Shown piece after piece: positions 22,024 to 34,908 of a stretch of DNA of 64,000 nt (the stretch's first letter is position 1; each line of letters opens with the position of its first letter). A program made the translations under genes and the position numbers. Under the pieces are notes generated by a model that did no database searches, had not been told where the DNA came from, and worked only from the letters and a program-made list of their open reading frames with translations. This DNA is from Geosiphon pyriformis (taxonomy: Eukaryota > Glomeromycota > Glomeromycetes > Archaeosporales > Geosiphonaceae): assembly GCA_016748015.1 (NCBI GenBank), contig JAAOMT010000790.1, forward strand, positions 38,368-102,367, read 5' to 3'.

Positions 22024-22810
22024 TTATGGCTTTTCTTCAAATTTGAGGCTAACACTGTTTACACAGTGTCGTTCATCGGCTTCAGTGAACTTCCATCCTT
22101 CACCCTTTCAAACATGAATCAATAAAATTACAAATGATCAATCACTATATTCTGATTAAAGTGTAAGAAAAATGAGACCTACTGGATATACCTTGAAGAC
22201 GTGTCCTAAATGGCCTCCACAAGAGGAGCAAGTAATTTCTGTTCGCGTTACACCATGAGAATAATCATTATGACGTTGAATAGCACCTAAAGAAAGTATT
22301 TCTGAAAATAAGATCCTTGAATTTTTTTGATAAATCTATCAACGTTTTGTACCTGGAATTGCGTCGAAAAAGGCAGGCCAGCCGCATCCAGAATCAAATT
22401 TAGTGTCTGATATATATAATGGTGCATTGCAAGCCGCACATTGATAAACACCTAATTAGATGAATCAACAAAAAGAAAGCAATTTAATTTGCAAATTTAA
22501 AAGTAATTTTAATTCCATCTCATGTATTTTTACCTTTTCCTTTGAATTTGTTATACTCGCCAGTACCAGATACTTCAGTACCCTTTAGACGTATCACGCG
22601 AAACTGTTCAGGGGAAAGAATGGCACGCCATTCTGCTTCACTTTTTTGATTTGCCATTTTATTGAAATTAGTGGGGGTTGCGATGATGTTATCTACGAAT
22701 TTTGAAGAAAATCCCTTTGTCAAAAAAAAAGAAGCAGCTATCAATGATGTAGTGGTTAGGAAGTGAGGACGATATTTGGTAATCTGAGGCCTAAAGAGAC
22801 GATAGAACAT
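22024..22810 (-). CDS. Methionine-R-sulfoxide reductase B, probably mitochondrial
   Basis: Four exons: 22810-22534, 22451-22353, 22286-22192 and 22104-22024, giving 183 residues. Residues 1-51 are Arg/Ser/Thr/Phe-rich with a hydrophobic stretch ([16 protein letters not shown]), like a mitochondrial presequence. [10 protein letters not shown] at residue 52 could be an internal start for a cytosolic form. The SelR domain shows both zinc CxxC pairs (CAACNAPL and [10 protein letters not shown]), [13 protein letters not shown], and the catalytic [11 protein letters not shown] near the end. The enzyme reduces methionine-R-sulfoxide in proteins with thioredoxin. All introns are 65-88 bp GT-AG. Divergent from LSG1. 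Confidence 0.92.
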
Positions 22811-23273
22811 TTGACTTTGTGAGTTTTATAATGAATTCAGTGAAGGTCCCCGGCTTTTGCATGCATGACGTTACTTACGCAACCTATTTGTTGATTGCTT
22901 AGGAAAGATTGTACATAATGAAAAAAGCTTTGAAACAATGAATTCCCAAATCGGGAATTTTTCGCTTGTTGAATAGATTGAATACAAATAGCAAAATTAA
23001 TTTTTAGTGTCATTTCGCCATTTTGAGGCAAATTTGTCCACAATTAATGTTAAAAATAATAACGGTACTTTTCGATTCAAGGAATTGACTTATACCAAAA
23101 ACGGGAAGGCTATTTGATATTTGAGAAGATATCACTGGTTGTATTTATCAATATAATTAAAAAAATATATTATTAATAATCGATCATGACTAATTTTGAC
23201 TATCTGAATCAATCAATAAAAATGGCATTAGGATTATGTTAGCTGGCCAAGAAATAGCTTTTTCATAAGAAAC
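22811..23273. promoter_or_regulatory. Divergent promoter region, MsrB / LSG1
   Basis: 463 bp between divergent starts. A short minus-strand frame (22837-23043) has no family. A palindromic-looking TTCCCAAATCGGGAATTTTT segment lies near 22942. No named element was recognised. Confidence 0.3.
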
Positions 23274-26028
23274 ATGCCACTTCCAAAATCTAAAAAAACA
23301 AGTGGTCTTGGAAAAGCCATTATCAGAGATCGCTTTAAAGGAAACTCACGTCCTAGAGATGGGGATACTACATTGGTACATGCCTCTTATTCTCGCTTTA
23401 TAAACATCAGGCAATCTTGAGTGATCCTAACATGTCTTCGAATCATTTTGTTGACAGCACACAACTGATCTTGATGATGGAGCAAGCTGGGGAAAGCTGC
23501 GTTCCATTACTCAAGAACGCAATCTAGACGAGTTCCTAAATACAGCTCAATTGGCTGGAACAAGTTTCATCGCAGGCATGATTATTGTCGAAAAAACATT
23601 TAAGAATTAATCTGAAAATTGATTTCTCATGCTTTCTCATGATCTGAATTCAGAGAAATTGAATATAAAGGTTGTGACAAACGGTTACAAGAACCCTTTC
23701 CTGCTTGACGTTGATCAAGAGCGAGAGATATTAGCAAGGCATGAGGCTAATAAAGAAAAGCTTACCATTCCTCGAAGGTATGTTTCAAAAACAATTTAAC
23801 GTCTCAAATCTGTAATCAGAAAATTTTACACTTATCTCATCCTCCTCACTAAGGCCCAAATGGGATAGGACCACCACTAGCGAGGAATTAGAACGTAACG
23901 AAAAAGATGCTTTTTTGCAATGGCGACGTGATTTAGCCTAGTTAAGCTTTTCGAGTTTGTTACGTTTTTCAAATTTGAATCAACTAGTTATCAATTTTTA
24001 ACTAACTTTAAAGAATCATCAATTGCAACAATAAACACCATCAGTCTCCAAGAACAGGAAAATTTTGTATTGACACCATTCGAACGCAATCTTGAAGTTT
24101 GGCGTCAATTGTGGCGTGTCATCGAACGATCAGATTTAGTTGTACAAATTGTGGATGCGCGAAATCCATTGTTTTATCGATCGACCGATCTCGAGAAATA
24201 TGTGATAGAAGTTAACGAAAACAAAAAAAACTTATTGTTGATTAATAAAGCAGATTTCCTTTCTGCTAAGCAAAGGTAGAATAACTCGGATTTTATCCAA
24301 ATGTATCATTATTTAAAAGTAGCTCAAGCTGACAAACTTATATTAGGAAATCATGGGCTGATTATTTAGAATCGCGGAAAATTCGATTCGTATTTTTTTC
24401 GGCTGCTCTCGCACAGGAAAAACTCAAAAAAGAACAAGACGTAGAAAATGCAGAGCCTTGCACAAAAGAGGCACTATCTAGTGTATAGGTCAAGTTAAAA
24501 TAATCTTGTTTATTGTCTTAAATCAAACTAATTTAAATTAATATTAGGAAAATCTCGCCACACCATCTAAATCGAATTTGAATGGAAATTGGTTGGAAGT
24601 GACGGATAAACACGTTGATACTACAGAAAAAGAAATTCAGGAATTAAGTTCAGAAAATGCCCCCAACCCAGATAATACGATTTCTGGACTTGAAAGTGAT
24701 CATCTTTCTGAAATTAAAGCATTGAGCCACGAGAACGTGGCGAATAAAAATATAACCAGAAATGTGATGCAGGCGTCTGAAGAAGATGAAAATATCCGCA
24801 TTCTATCCGCAGGTGGCTTACTGTTATTACTAGAAGAGGAAGCAAGTCTGTTTGAAGGTATTTTTATTCAATTAAATTAAATTTTCTTCCTTATGAAAAG
24901 GTTCAGGTTTAATTCAATTATTATCAGGTTTTTCCACCGAGGTTGATGTGAAAAAGCTCACTATTGGACTGGTTGGTTACCCTAACGTCGGGAAATCATC
25001 AACAATCAATGCTCTTTTAGGAGAAAAAAGGGTTTCAGTCTCATCAACCCCTGGGAAAACAAAACATTTTCAAACCATTCACCTGTCACCTTCGTTATTA
25101 TTGTGCGATTGCCCTGGTTTAGTTTTTCCCAACTTTGCCACAACTAATGCAGAAATGGTCTGTAACGGTGTATTACCAATTGATCAACTTAGGGAATTTA
25201 CTGGTCCTGTCGGATTAGTTGCTCAGCGAATTCCAAGAAATGTGCTCGAGTCAATCTATGGAATCAATATACGTACTAGAAGTTTAGAAGAAGGGGGAGA
25301 TGGGGTCCCGACCGCCGAAGAATTACTCGTTGCATATGCAGGTTTGTTTAACATTATTGTTGGCTTGTAATCCATAGGATACTTAATATATAACTTTTTT
25401 GGTTTAACATAGTTGCTCGTGGTTTCACCAAACCTAGTTACGGGCAGCCTGATGAATCCCGTGCCGCCAGATATATACTCAAAGATTATGTCAATGTATG
25501 TGGAAACATAAATTTGATTTTCAGCTTTCAGTCTATATTTGATCTGTTTCACGCATCTAGGGGAAAATCCCATTCTGTCACCCACCACCGGGTGGCCCGC
25601 CACCCCAAGATTTCAATGCAGAGCTATATGAATTGGCCGGTTTAATCAAAGCTAAGAAAGTAGCTATATCAAATGATGAGTCTTTTTCAAATTCATTTTC
25701 TTTGCTTGAGGGCTCATCACCGACCAATTCGGTACCTCTTACCGGAGACAAATCTCGCGCACTGGATAAATCATTTTTCCGCCCATCTACAGGTACAGGC
25801 GCTAAACTTAAAAGCTATAAAATTTTGATGGGCACGAATATAGCTGGAGGCTCTTTTAATCGTGTAAACATGTACCCAATACATGGTAAGATTGCCGATG
25901 ACGGAAAACCAGTGGACATAGGTTCAACACAATTTGGGTTGGCAAAAAACTATATTATTGAGGGCAAGAAACATCACAAGAAAGGCAAAAAGAACATCAA
26001 GAATCGTAGTGGTGGGGGCTATGATTAA
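23274..26028 (+). CDS. LSG1: Large-subunit GTPase LSG1 (circularly permuted GTPase, 60S export)
   Basis: Ten exons: 23274-23375, 23458-23575, 23654-23777, about 23855-23940, 24045-24275, 24347-24482, 24548-24857, 24928-25341, 25413-25495 and 25561-26028; about 690 residues. N-terminus MPLPKSKKTSGLGKAIIRDR and LTPFERNLEVWRQLWRVIER are LSG1 hallmarks. G motifs occur in permuted order: VDARNP region and NKAD (G4, exon 5) come before GYPNVGKSS (G1, exon 8), TPGKTKHFQT and DCPG (G3). The acidic linker in exon 7 is variable. The Lys-rich C-terminus (KKHHKKGKKNIKN) fits ribosome binding. LSG1 releases the export adaptor NMD3 from cytoplasmic pre-60S. Intron 2 seems to use a GC-AG donor (GCAG|GCATGA). 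Confidence 0.93.
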
Positions 26029-26280
26029 GGAATGCCTAAAATAATGAATTATATTGTGATCTTAAGTTATTAATTTTTTGATGCTAGAGAATATAATTAT
26101 TACAGAATAATATATTAATAATATTTGGAATCGATTCGCAAAAGCGTGATTTGGACTATTAATTAGGATAAGTAGTATCGTTACCTTTTGTACGATAAAC
26201 GAAATCGGGAAATCCTCATCTCTATGGTATTTTGAGTTTCAAATTGGTTTGATTAAAAAGGACTGATGGAATGACAAAGC
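26029..26280. other. Convergent 3' intergenic region, LSG1 / ESS2
   Basis: 252 bp between convergent stops, AT-rich; no feature seen. Confidence 0.4.
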
Positions 26281-28341
26281 TTATGATTGTTTCAAAGTAG
26301 AATTATCGGAAATGAAAGGATTATCATGGTTGTTAGAAGCCATATTATTGGTTGTAGTTGAAGATTGTGACGCCTCAGAACTCCTTCGAATATAAGCTGC
26401 GGAAGGAGATGAAAGCCTCACAGGTGAAAAAGGCACTGAAGAAAGAAAATCTATTTGAGAATATATTCCAAGGTGAACTCAACAGCAATTATTAATAAAA
26501 CTACCGTTCCGTAATGACGTTCCACTGAGAGAGGTGCCATATGAAGACCTCAATTGGGGATCTAAATCAGTCGTTGATCGATATGATTTATGTGACTTTT
26601 TAAGTAATTTCTTTGCCGCTGGTGATAAAAGAGCAGCACGTGCGTTTGGAGTCGCCAACCTAAAAAGACGAATCTTTTTAGTTCATAATTCTAATGTTTG
26701 ATTCATTTACAAGAATGAAGAATTGTCAATGATTTGCACCTTGTTCCATATGCACTACGTGAAGAAGTACGTGGCGTACTCATAGAATTTATTCGTCTTC
26801 GAATATTTCTAGATGCATTACTTGAAAGATTCATTCCAAGCATTTCTCTCCGAGGTGTGGGGGGTAATGAAAAAATAGGTCCTGTTCATGGAGAACTATC
26901 AGAATTAAATATGAATTTAGGGGGAGAATCAGCAAAATTAAATCATTTGTTCACATAAAAAAGTACCTGGTGTCTGATCACCATTTATTAGAAGGGGAGT
27001 ACCTTCTATCATTCCCCATGTCATAAGTTCAGAACTATCAATTTGAGATGGATTCAATGAGGGTGTGGGTGAGACAAATGTATATCCCTCAATTCTTGGA
27101 GTTCCCAATTCTGAGCTTGATTCTAAATTTGAAAGAAATTGAACGTCAATTAAATAATGAAATAATGTAAAATTTTGGGAAGTGAATAAGAATACCTGAT
27201 TGTCCATATAGGTCGATTCCAGCGGCTGTCGCTGCAGCAGCTGTGGCTGCGGCATGATCATTGATATTCTGAAGAATAATGAAATTTTTTGATTTCTTTG
27301 TTAAAAATTAAGTTAATATATTAATAAGAAAAATATATCATACCGTGTCATCAGGAGACTCAAATCGAGTGTTCCCAGAGACAATTTGTTTTGGCGCGAT
27401 CCGGGTGTTTTCTGTTGATTGCACGGGGTGCCCTTCAGGATAAAACATGAGGGCATTTTTAACCTTTAGATGAAAATTGAAAACTTTAGTAAATCAAAAG
27501 TAATAAAGTGGAATGAAAAAAATTTCTTCAAGTAACAGATCTGATAGTTACTGTATATTTCCATGACGCGATCTCACCAGGTCTTGGTGCCGGCTCATCT
27601 AAACCTTCAATTAGTTTAGGGGATTCATTCTGATCTTCAAGTAATAGCGGAGATTTTTCCTTTTCATACATCCACTTATATTTTAGCTTCTTCTGTTCTT
27701 CAGCCTTCTGCATCAATTCTAAAAAGGTGAGGTAGTTAAGGTTTTGCATTTTGGGTCAAAAGTCATTCTTTTTTTTCTTTTTTTTTTTTGAAATAATTAA
27801 CAATTATAATTTTTATGGAACACATTTATAAAAGGATATGAAGCATTATCTTCGCTAGTGTATTTTGCTTGAAAATTATCCAAGGACATATTGGTATCGA
27901 ATTGTTTTTCAAGTTGTGATTGATTATATTTGGTTGTAACTGTTCTCGTCGAGATCGGCGTGTCCCATTCTCCTTGTGGTGTGTTGATTAAAGGGGTAGG
28001 TGCTTTTGGAGAATAATAGTCAGTAATCAATTACATCAAGTTTCAAATAGGCAACCTTTTTTCACGAACAAAAAACCTGGGGTCTTTCTTATCGGTGTAG
28101 AGACTTGGGTTAGTTTTCGAGTGGCATCGCGAAGCAAAACGGGATCTTTAGCATCCAAGGCGTCCAAATAACCATGTTGCGCTTCTAAGGTGGTAAGAGA
28201 AGGAAAATAATCCCGCTTTATGATCTCACTTATTGCTTCGGTGTAAGTATCTTCGTCTAGAACAACTTGCACAAGTTTAGGGGTTACAGATTTAACGTCT
28301 GTAGTGACCAAAGCTTTACTTGAAGAAGCTGTCAGTTCCAT
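26281..28341 (-). CDS. ESS2: Splicing factor ESS2 homologue (DGCR14/Es2 family)
   Basis: Nine exons: 28341-28077, 28002-27824, 27707-27552, 27463-27344, 27268-27196, 27122-26967, 26881-26740, 26659-26505 and 26435-26281. They join in phase to give 466 residues. Family marks are VLDEDTYTEAISEIIKRDYF near the N-terminus, TPTPLINTPQ, LDNFQAKYTSEDNASY, KNALMFYPEGHP, a SELGTPRIEGYTFVSPTPS block, LPPTPRREMLGMNL and LSPAAKKLLKK near the end. Es2 proteins join the late spliceosome (C complex) in the nucleus. A run of Ala (DHAAATAAAAGIDLYG) marks a flexible link. The very intron-dense layout contrasts with the single-exon MATH-BTB gene and the nearly intronless GATA gene. Confidence 0.9.
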
Positions 28342-29147
28342 GAAGACGAGAATTATTTTAAAAAAAGGAAGTAGAAGCTAGTTAAACCAGAAATATTTTT
28401 AATTTTGATATTGATATTTTAGTTGTGCTATGAGATAATAAATAATTATGACCAATCATGGCTGAATAAAAAAGAGTGGGGTAACAAAAGGAATGAATTT
28501 TAGGGCTTTTATGATTGGCCCAAAAAGTTGTCTAGTCTTTGACCAAGAGGAAACAGGTCTTTTTTCAACATTTTTTAATCAGCCAACACCTTGTAAAAGG
28601 ATCGAGTTTATAAGATAAAAATAGATTTCAAGGGTAGGGATAATTTTTTTTTTAAAATTAAAAGATTATTCACACCTATCAACACTTTTTTATTGTCATT
28701 AGAGATCATTATTTCTAATCTCAATCTTATCTTTTTAACAGAAGGGTTTTTTGAGCTTATCGGGAATTTTGATAGGATGAAGTTTTTTATTTAACAAAAA
28801 ATCTATATATGATACCACAAAGTCGAAGAATTAAAAATTTTCTTTAGTAGGGATAAGCCTATAAATTTATCAAGGATGGGTTAATTGTTCAGATAAAAAG
28901 ATTTCTAAATAACTGAAATATTGCATACACCAATTCTCAAATGGAAACCTTTTTTTTTTTTTTTTTTTCAGTTTTTCTAATTGCACTTAAGATACTCAAA
29001 TCTATTTATGGGAACATATCCAAAACTATTTTTTATCTATCCCTTCGAAGACATAAAAAATGCCCTAGCGTAACTTTCTGATAATTTGACAAGGATAAAA
29101 AAACATCAATAATATGTAATGTAGCTGCAGCTATTTAAAAGCTGATA

Positions 29148-29181
<34 letters not shown>

Positions 29182-29201
29182 NNNNNNNNNNNNNNNNNNN
29201 N

Positions 29202-29281
<80 letters not shown>

Positions 29282-30713
29282 GTTTCTCTATCATATACAT
29301 ATTCTTATCAAAGTTTTTTTTTTTTTTCAAGTTTAAAAATATTTTACAAATTTCAACGAGGACGAACTATGAAAAATATGTTAAATAATAAAATTCCTTT
29401 TACCTTTTTTTTTTTTTTGAAACAGACATTACATCTTTCTATTTCCCAAAAAAGGAGATTATTTTCATCAAAATATCAAGTATTAATCAACCTTTTTTAT
29501 TCAGATCATCAATTCCCATAATTAATTCATTATCACCTGATATCAATTATATGAAAATTTTTTAGTGATATCATTTCAAAAAGATCTTCATTTTATTAAG
29601 ATTGGGATCTTGATCGTGATCAGAAACCAAAAAAATATTTCATGATCATTGGTAGAACCATCAATAGAACAAGTGACCAGTTAATTGCTAATTTAGGTAA
29701 AGAAGGGTTACTATTAAGGAGTTTGCCATCATAATTATTATTGTTCCAAAAAATCAAGATGACTGCCCAGACTGGACATCGGCATAGATCAAAGTAGTAA
29801 AGAAACAAAGATCAGTGACAAGAGATCTTACTGAATATCAATATAGAGTGGCGGCATTTCTCTTAATCAGTGATAAATCAGTGTCGCCAATAATAAAAAT
29901 CTGATTAAAGTAAAATCTTAAGAGGTTGGGAATAAATGTGATAAAGTTTTACGATCCTGATTTAATTACAATATTAATGTAGCTCGGTAGGTCGCATTTC
30001 TAATCGCTTTTTAATGCCAATATCAAATATTTTTTCGTGGTATGACGATATTTTTTTTTTTTTAAAAAAAAAATTATTTTCCATCCTTCTTCCGGGCATC
30101 TATAATTTTGCACTCCACCACCACCATTACCACAATAGTAAATGTCTGATAAGTAATTGGTAAAAAAAATTATAATAAAAAAAAAAAAAAAAAACTTTTG
30201 TTTTATTAATCTCCCAACAATTCTAGTATTAAACCTCCTAAAAGTGTCAATAGTGGCTGTGTGTGGAACTTTGTTCAACTTCGTACATGTGGAGTGTGGG
30301 AACTGATGGTCTCAACCAATTAAATCTTTCCACGGACGCAACTAACAAACCATTTGGGTCACACCAACGGAGATTTAGGAGATTTGGGAAGATCTCTTCA
30401 AGACAAAGATCAAGTGATATCACTCGGATTGCAGATAAGTGATAGGATAGGAGCTTGGAAGAGAGGTAAAAATTGTAGTTCTTTTGATACTCGACTTTGT
30501 TTAATATCATTTCCCAAAGCAAATACAAATCGTTGTCGAGTCTATATCCTTATCTTGGTTTTCCATCATATATTTAGTTTTTAAAGTTGTCTGGTATGTA
30601 TTGGTTTTTACTTTTAAACTTACATCTCTCTCTTGGGAAACACAAGGAATACTTTTTTATTAACTAGATGTCACCTATCTTTTTTTCAAATAGTTAAAAG
30701 AAAAAGAGGTCTT
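28342..30713. other. Long intergenic region with assembly gap, upstream of the GATA gene
   Basis: No gene could be supported. A 20-N gap (29182-29201) sits between a poly-T run (29151-29181) and a poly-A run (29202-29280), so the gap joins opposed homopolymers. Other poly-T/poly-A tracts lie near 28952, 29321, 30050 and 30178. A short coding-looking stretch at about 30370-30470 (LGRSLQDKDQVISLGLQISD) ends at a good GTAAAA donor. It would join in frame to the acceptor before 30696, so a 5' exon of the GATA gene is possible. Confidence 0.45.
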
Positions 30714-31481
30714 ATGTCGAAAAAGATAAACGGTAAGACCACTCTTTTATTTCGAAAAGCTAAAGGTTTGCTTCATTTTTTTTTTTTTCTAGTTATTTTT
30801 TTGCTTTGCATATTCGTTAATAATTAGGCAGCTTACCATCTTCTCACCGTCGTTCGGCCGAAGAAGAATATTCTGATACAGAAACTATGTCATCACAAAC
30901 AACTCCACAATCCATTTCACCACCTACACCCGGGGAAGTAGATATAGAGATGACAGAAGCTGAACCAGCTAATATTGTTCCCCCCGTTACAACTAACTCT
31001 CACTTAGCCGCAATCGCTTCTTACACTGCTCAAACACCACAACAACGTTCACCAAGTTCGACAAAGAAGTCGATTAATAGACAACCACGTCAACTAGAAT
31101 GTTATAATTGTGGAATTACTAGTACTCCACTTTGGCGTCGGACTCCGGATAGAATGCATTCATTGTGTAACGCTTGTGGTCTTTATTATAAACAGTATAA
31201 CACACATCGACCATTACATATTATACATAAGACTAGACCACCTTCTCGTCCTTACCCTTATATTTTACCTGCTGAAAGGCAAAGGGCGACTACTCCGACA
31301 CAAAGTACTATAGTGATTGCACCAAATAATTCACAACCACACACTCAATCATCAAGGGAGGCTCAAGTAAATGAACAGTTACATGCAGACGCTCAACCTT
31401 TATTACAATTACTCCCAAGAATACAACCTTTATTGCAACTTTTACCACAAATGCAAGCCCAACATGAACAACAAATGGCTG

Positions 31482-31515
<34 letters not shown>

Positions 31516-32512
31516 ACAACAGCAACAACAACAACAACAATTAGAGCAAAAACAAGAAGTTATTCAACAACAACAACAACAACAACAACAAGAGCAACAA
31601 ATACCAAAACAAGAAGTTGTTCAACAACAACCACAGCAGCATACCGAAAATTTAGCACCTTCACCAGTTACCAAAATCTTATCTGATGGCTCCACAATTG
31701 TAACCGAAGCCCCAGTTCATTGTAACAATTGTGGTCAAACACAAACACCATTATGGCGAAAAAATGAAAGAGGTCAGCCACTGTGTAATGCATGTGGATT
31801 ATATGCAAAAATGCATAATCGAGATAGACCTATCGCTATGCGTAAATCAAAAATTCAACGTAGACGTCGTGATTGGGGCACTAATTTTAGTCCGGATCCA
31901 AATGGAAGTAATGTGGAGGGTTCAGGTTCTGAAGAGATATCCGCCGATTCCAATCCTCACAGTCCATCAATGTCACCTTCTCCCTTAAGCCATTCCCAAC
32001 GTCCTTTAATGCCAATGCCTCTATCGCTCGCTCCTGCATTATTGACATTAGCTGATGCGGCTACAAGCCAACAGGAACAACAAGAACAGAAAGAACAAAA
32101 ACAAGAAAGATTAGAAAAGAAAGTTGAAGACGGACTACAAGAATTAAAAGTAGAAATAGAAGATTTAAAAACTGAATCACAAGGAATATCTCCTCCTGTT
32201 AAAATTACAGTATCAGACCGTCATGGCACGCACCACACTTTGGTTGCTATAGCACCAGCACCAGAATCCATAAGCAATAAAAATATCCCAGTAGCCATTG
32301 CACCTGCCCCAACTCTAAATGGCCATCTGATCCCCCTAAATCAAAATCAACCTTATATGCCCCCACCATTTGATTTTTATGACGAATCAAGTTTCATGGC
32401 ATTGGTCGAGAAAATGACGCGGAAACAAGTAGAAGAATTCCTGGCAGTCATGGAAAGACGCTGCGAGATTTTGAAGACTGTTTTAAAAGTAGAACCTTCA
32501 CCAACAACTTAA
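30714..32512 (+). CDS. GATA transcription factor with two GATA zinc fingers and polyQ
   Basis: Two fingers are clear: [19 protein letters not shown]...[10 protein letters not shown] (loop of 18) and [20 protein letters not shown]...[11 protein letters not shown] (loop of 17), followed by the basic tail [12 protein letters not shown]. Between them lies a Gln-rich stretch (codons at 31484-31640) of CAA/CAG repeats. A Glu/Lys/Gln coiled coil lies at about 32070-32180. The X18 plus X17 pair is the layout of fungal siderophore-type repressors (SRE/Fep1), but the Cys-rich segment those proteins carry between fingers is absent, so I do not make that call. The long frame starts at 30887. A 52-nt exon 30714-30765 ([18 protein letters not shown]) joins 30828 in frame and would give 578 residues; either start is possible. 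Confidence 0.9.
31484..31640 (+). repeat. CAG/CAA repeat coding polyglutamine
   Basis: A CAG/CAA trinucleotide run inside the GATA gene encodes two Gln blocks broken by LEQKQEV. The mixture of CAG and CAA suggests a stable, old tract. It lies between the two DNA-binding fingers and so sets their spacing. Confidence 0.8.
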
Positions 32513-32970
32513 GATGACATCTTTATGTGAAAAACGAGTTTAAGTAGAATGAACGATTATTTAGCTTTCAATTTTTATCTCGCTTCATGAACTTTTTTTT
32601 TTTTTTTTTTTTTTTTTTTCATATTTTCTTTGCATAAGACCCCTTCCACCCCTTCCACCACCTCCTCCTCCATCGACTCTTATTTCGGTATATATGACTT
32701 ATCCAACGGAACGATACTTTTTATCTCCTACTGTTGTGAAAAACTCGGAATTGTTTTCTCTTGCGATGAAAAATCGTAATAACATTTTTTTTTTTCGGAT
32801 TTCAATCAACGCCTATTTTTCTTTTTTCTAAAGATAGAACCTAAATAAAAGATAATTTTTTTTGATAGCGGCGAACTTTCTCTCATGTAATATATTTTAG
32901 ATGAAGATGATGTATAATAGCGTCAGAATATTTCGTACCTTTTGTATCCCCAAACTATAAACAATTTAAG

Positions 32971-33031
32971 CTACTACTACCACCACCACCCTTACTACTG
33001 CTACTACTACTACTACTACTACTACTACTAT

Positions 33032-33075
<44 letters not shown>

Positions 33076-33076
33076 T
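32971..33076 (+). repeat. (CTA)n microsatellite
   Basis: About 35 trinucleotide units, mostly CTA with a few CCA and TTA variants. Located about 460 bp past the GATA stop codon, possibly beyond or inside its 3' UTR. Confidence 0.9.
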
Positions 33077-34857
33077 TACAAATTTTAATATAAACCATTT
33101 ATGAAAAAACTTTGAATGACCTTTCTAACAAAAAAATGTTGTGAAATTTTTCTTTGAAGATTATCACCATCAATTAGATATCTTTAATCTCGCTTTTTTT
33201 GCTTGCGTTTCCAGTAACGAAAGAAAAAAAGTGACAGATAACCCATCAGTGGCGCAACGTTAACTGATCTCGGATTCCATCATTTTTAATTTTTAATAAT
33301 TGATAAATGAGATATTGGATGATTTAAAAAAACCATCCTGCAATATATAAAATTCACCATTAAGACAGCCATCACAAAGTTTTTTTTTTTTTTAAGATTG
33401 CCACCCTTATCCAAATAACTGATAGCCCAATGAAGTCTAGAAAGTATCTGCACATCTGCAAGTTCAGGGAAAAAATTGATGCAATGGTGATGCAACTCTC
33501 GGCATCAATAAAAATTGTATCATAATGACCGTTGTTCGTCATCATAGATTTTTTGGTTAAAAAAAAAAAATGTCTTAAACTATTAACAGACATAAGGACA
33601 ATTAGATAATGATATCTATTGATAAAAAAATTAAAAAAAAAGTGACCCATTATATCTTTTTTGAGTTTAAAAAAAACCCCCCCCCCCTCCCCCCCGAATC
33701 TTTTATTTTTTTGAGATCGAGGTACACTATGACCCAAAAGATTATCATCTGTGATATATATATATATATGTATTTATTTATTTATTTTTTCACCGATTTT
33801 TTTAATCTATGAAATAAATAAAGTTTTTTTTTTTTAAAATGAAACTAAATCAGTCGTGTCAAAAAAATTACTTTTTTAATCTTTTTTAAACATTTTTATT
33901 AATGTTTTTGATTTTTTTTAATAATAATAAACAATCTGGCTTAATTAAAATTTGTAATATTTAATAAAATTACAATTTATAATTTATAATTAAATATCAA
34001 AAATTTAAAATTAATAAATATGTTTGCAAATAAAAAACAATTAAATGTTGACAAAATAAAAATTTAAAAAATACATCTATGATAATATTTTTTCATATTT
34101 TAACTAAAATAAGACACATGGTAGTATTTATAGCATGTTTAGAAAAAGTATTCATAGTAATAATGAAATAATTAATTATGGGGCTTTAACTGGTGACCTA
34201 TATATTTTTAACACGGTACCAAATCAAAACGTCATAAAGTCGAGAAAATTAATTCAAAATGATCAAAATTATTGAACTCATAATTAGGTATAATATCGTA
34301 GGGAAAGGTGTTTTGATGATAAATAACCTAGTTGAAATCATTGTATAGTATAAGAGATTGGATTTAAAATAAAACATGAAAATCTTCATTTGGTTGAAAG
34401 GTCACCCTACCTGAATTATGAGTTGTGGAACATCCTCAATAAAAAGGATTGATAGGACCTCAAATTAAATTTTGAAACATCTGCGGCAGCGAGTAGAGTA
34501 AACAAGGCAGCAGGCTTTCCATATTGTCCAAGCCATAAAAAATATTCCATCATCCTCCGAGTTCGCTAGAAAAAGTAGTGTTTGATTGATAAAAAGAAAT
34601 TATTAAAGATTTTTGCCGATTTTCATTGAATTTAATAATAAAAATTCGAAAACTTTAAGGATTACCTTAAATACAAAAATATTATATTTTATATCTTTTA
34701 TGTTATTTTTCTTTCTTTCTTTCTTTCTTTCTATAAAATATGGAGCGATTAAAATGAGCAATCGCAATTTGTTTCCCGCTATGACAGCTTTTTATTCGAA
34801 TCCAAATGACAATTTTTTGCAGAAATACTGTCTCAAAAGTGTTATTTTTGAATAATG

Positions 34858-34908
34858 AAATTTCGTTGGAATAAGTGATACTTATTTCACGCTGTCCCAA
34901 CGAAATTT
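34858..34908. other. 12-bp perfect inverted repeat (hairpin)
   Basis: AAATTTCGTTGG at 34858-34869 pairs with CCAACGAAATTT at 34897-34908; the loop holds an ATAAGTGATACTTAT inner palindrome that could extend the hairpin. It is not next to a confident gene. It could be the end of a small foldback element. Confidence 0.5.

Noticed and set aside
29106-29330. 74-codon minus-strand frame
   Set aside because: It is a translation of poly-T/poly-A across the N gap.
29979-30040. tRNA-like TAGCTCGGTAGGTCGC start
   Set aside because: Resembles a tRNA D-arm, but no B-box (GGTTCGAATCC-like) or acceptor pairing follows; not a tRNA.
30887-32512. Siderophore repressor (SRE/Fep1) identity for the GATA factor
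   Set aside because: The diagnostic Cys-rich segment between the fingers is missing.
33372-33812. Overlapping frames on both strands
   Set aside because: Low-complexity Lys/Phe/Pro runs arising from poly-A/T and poly-C; no coding signal.
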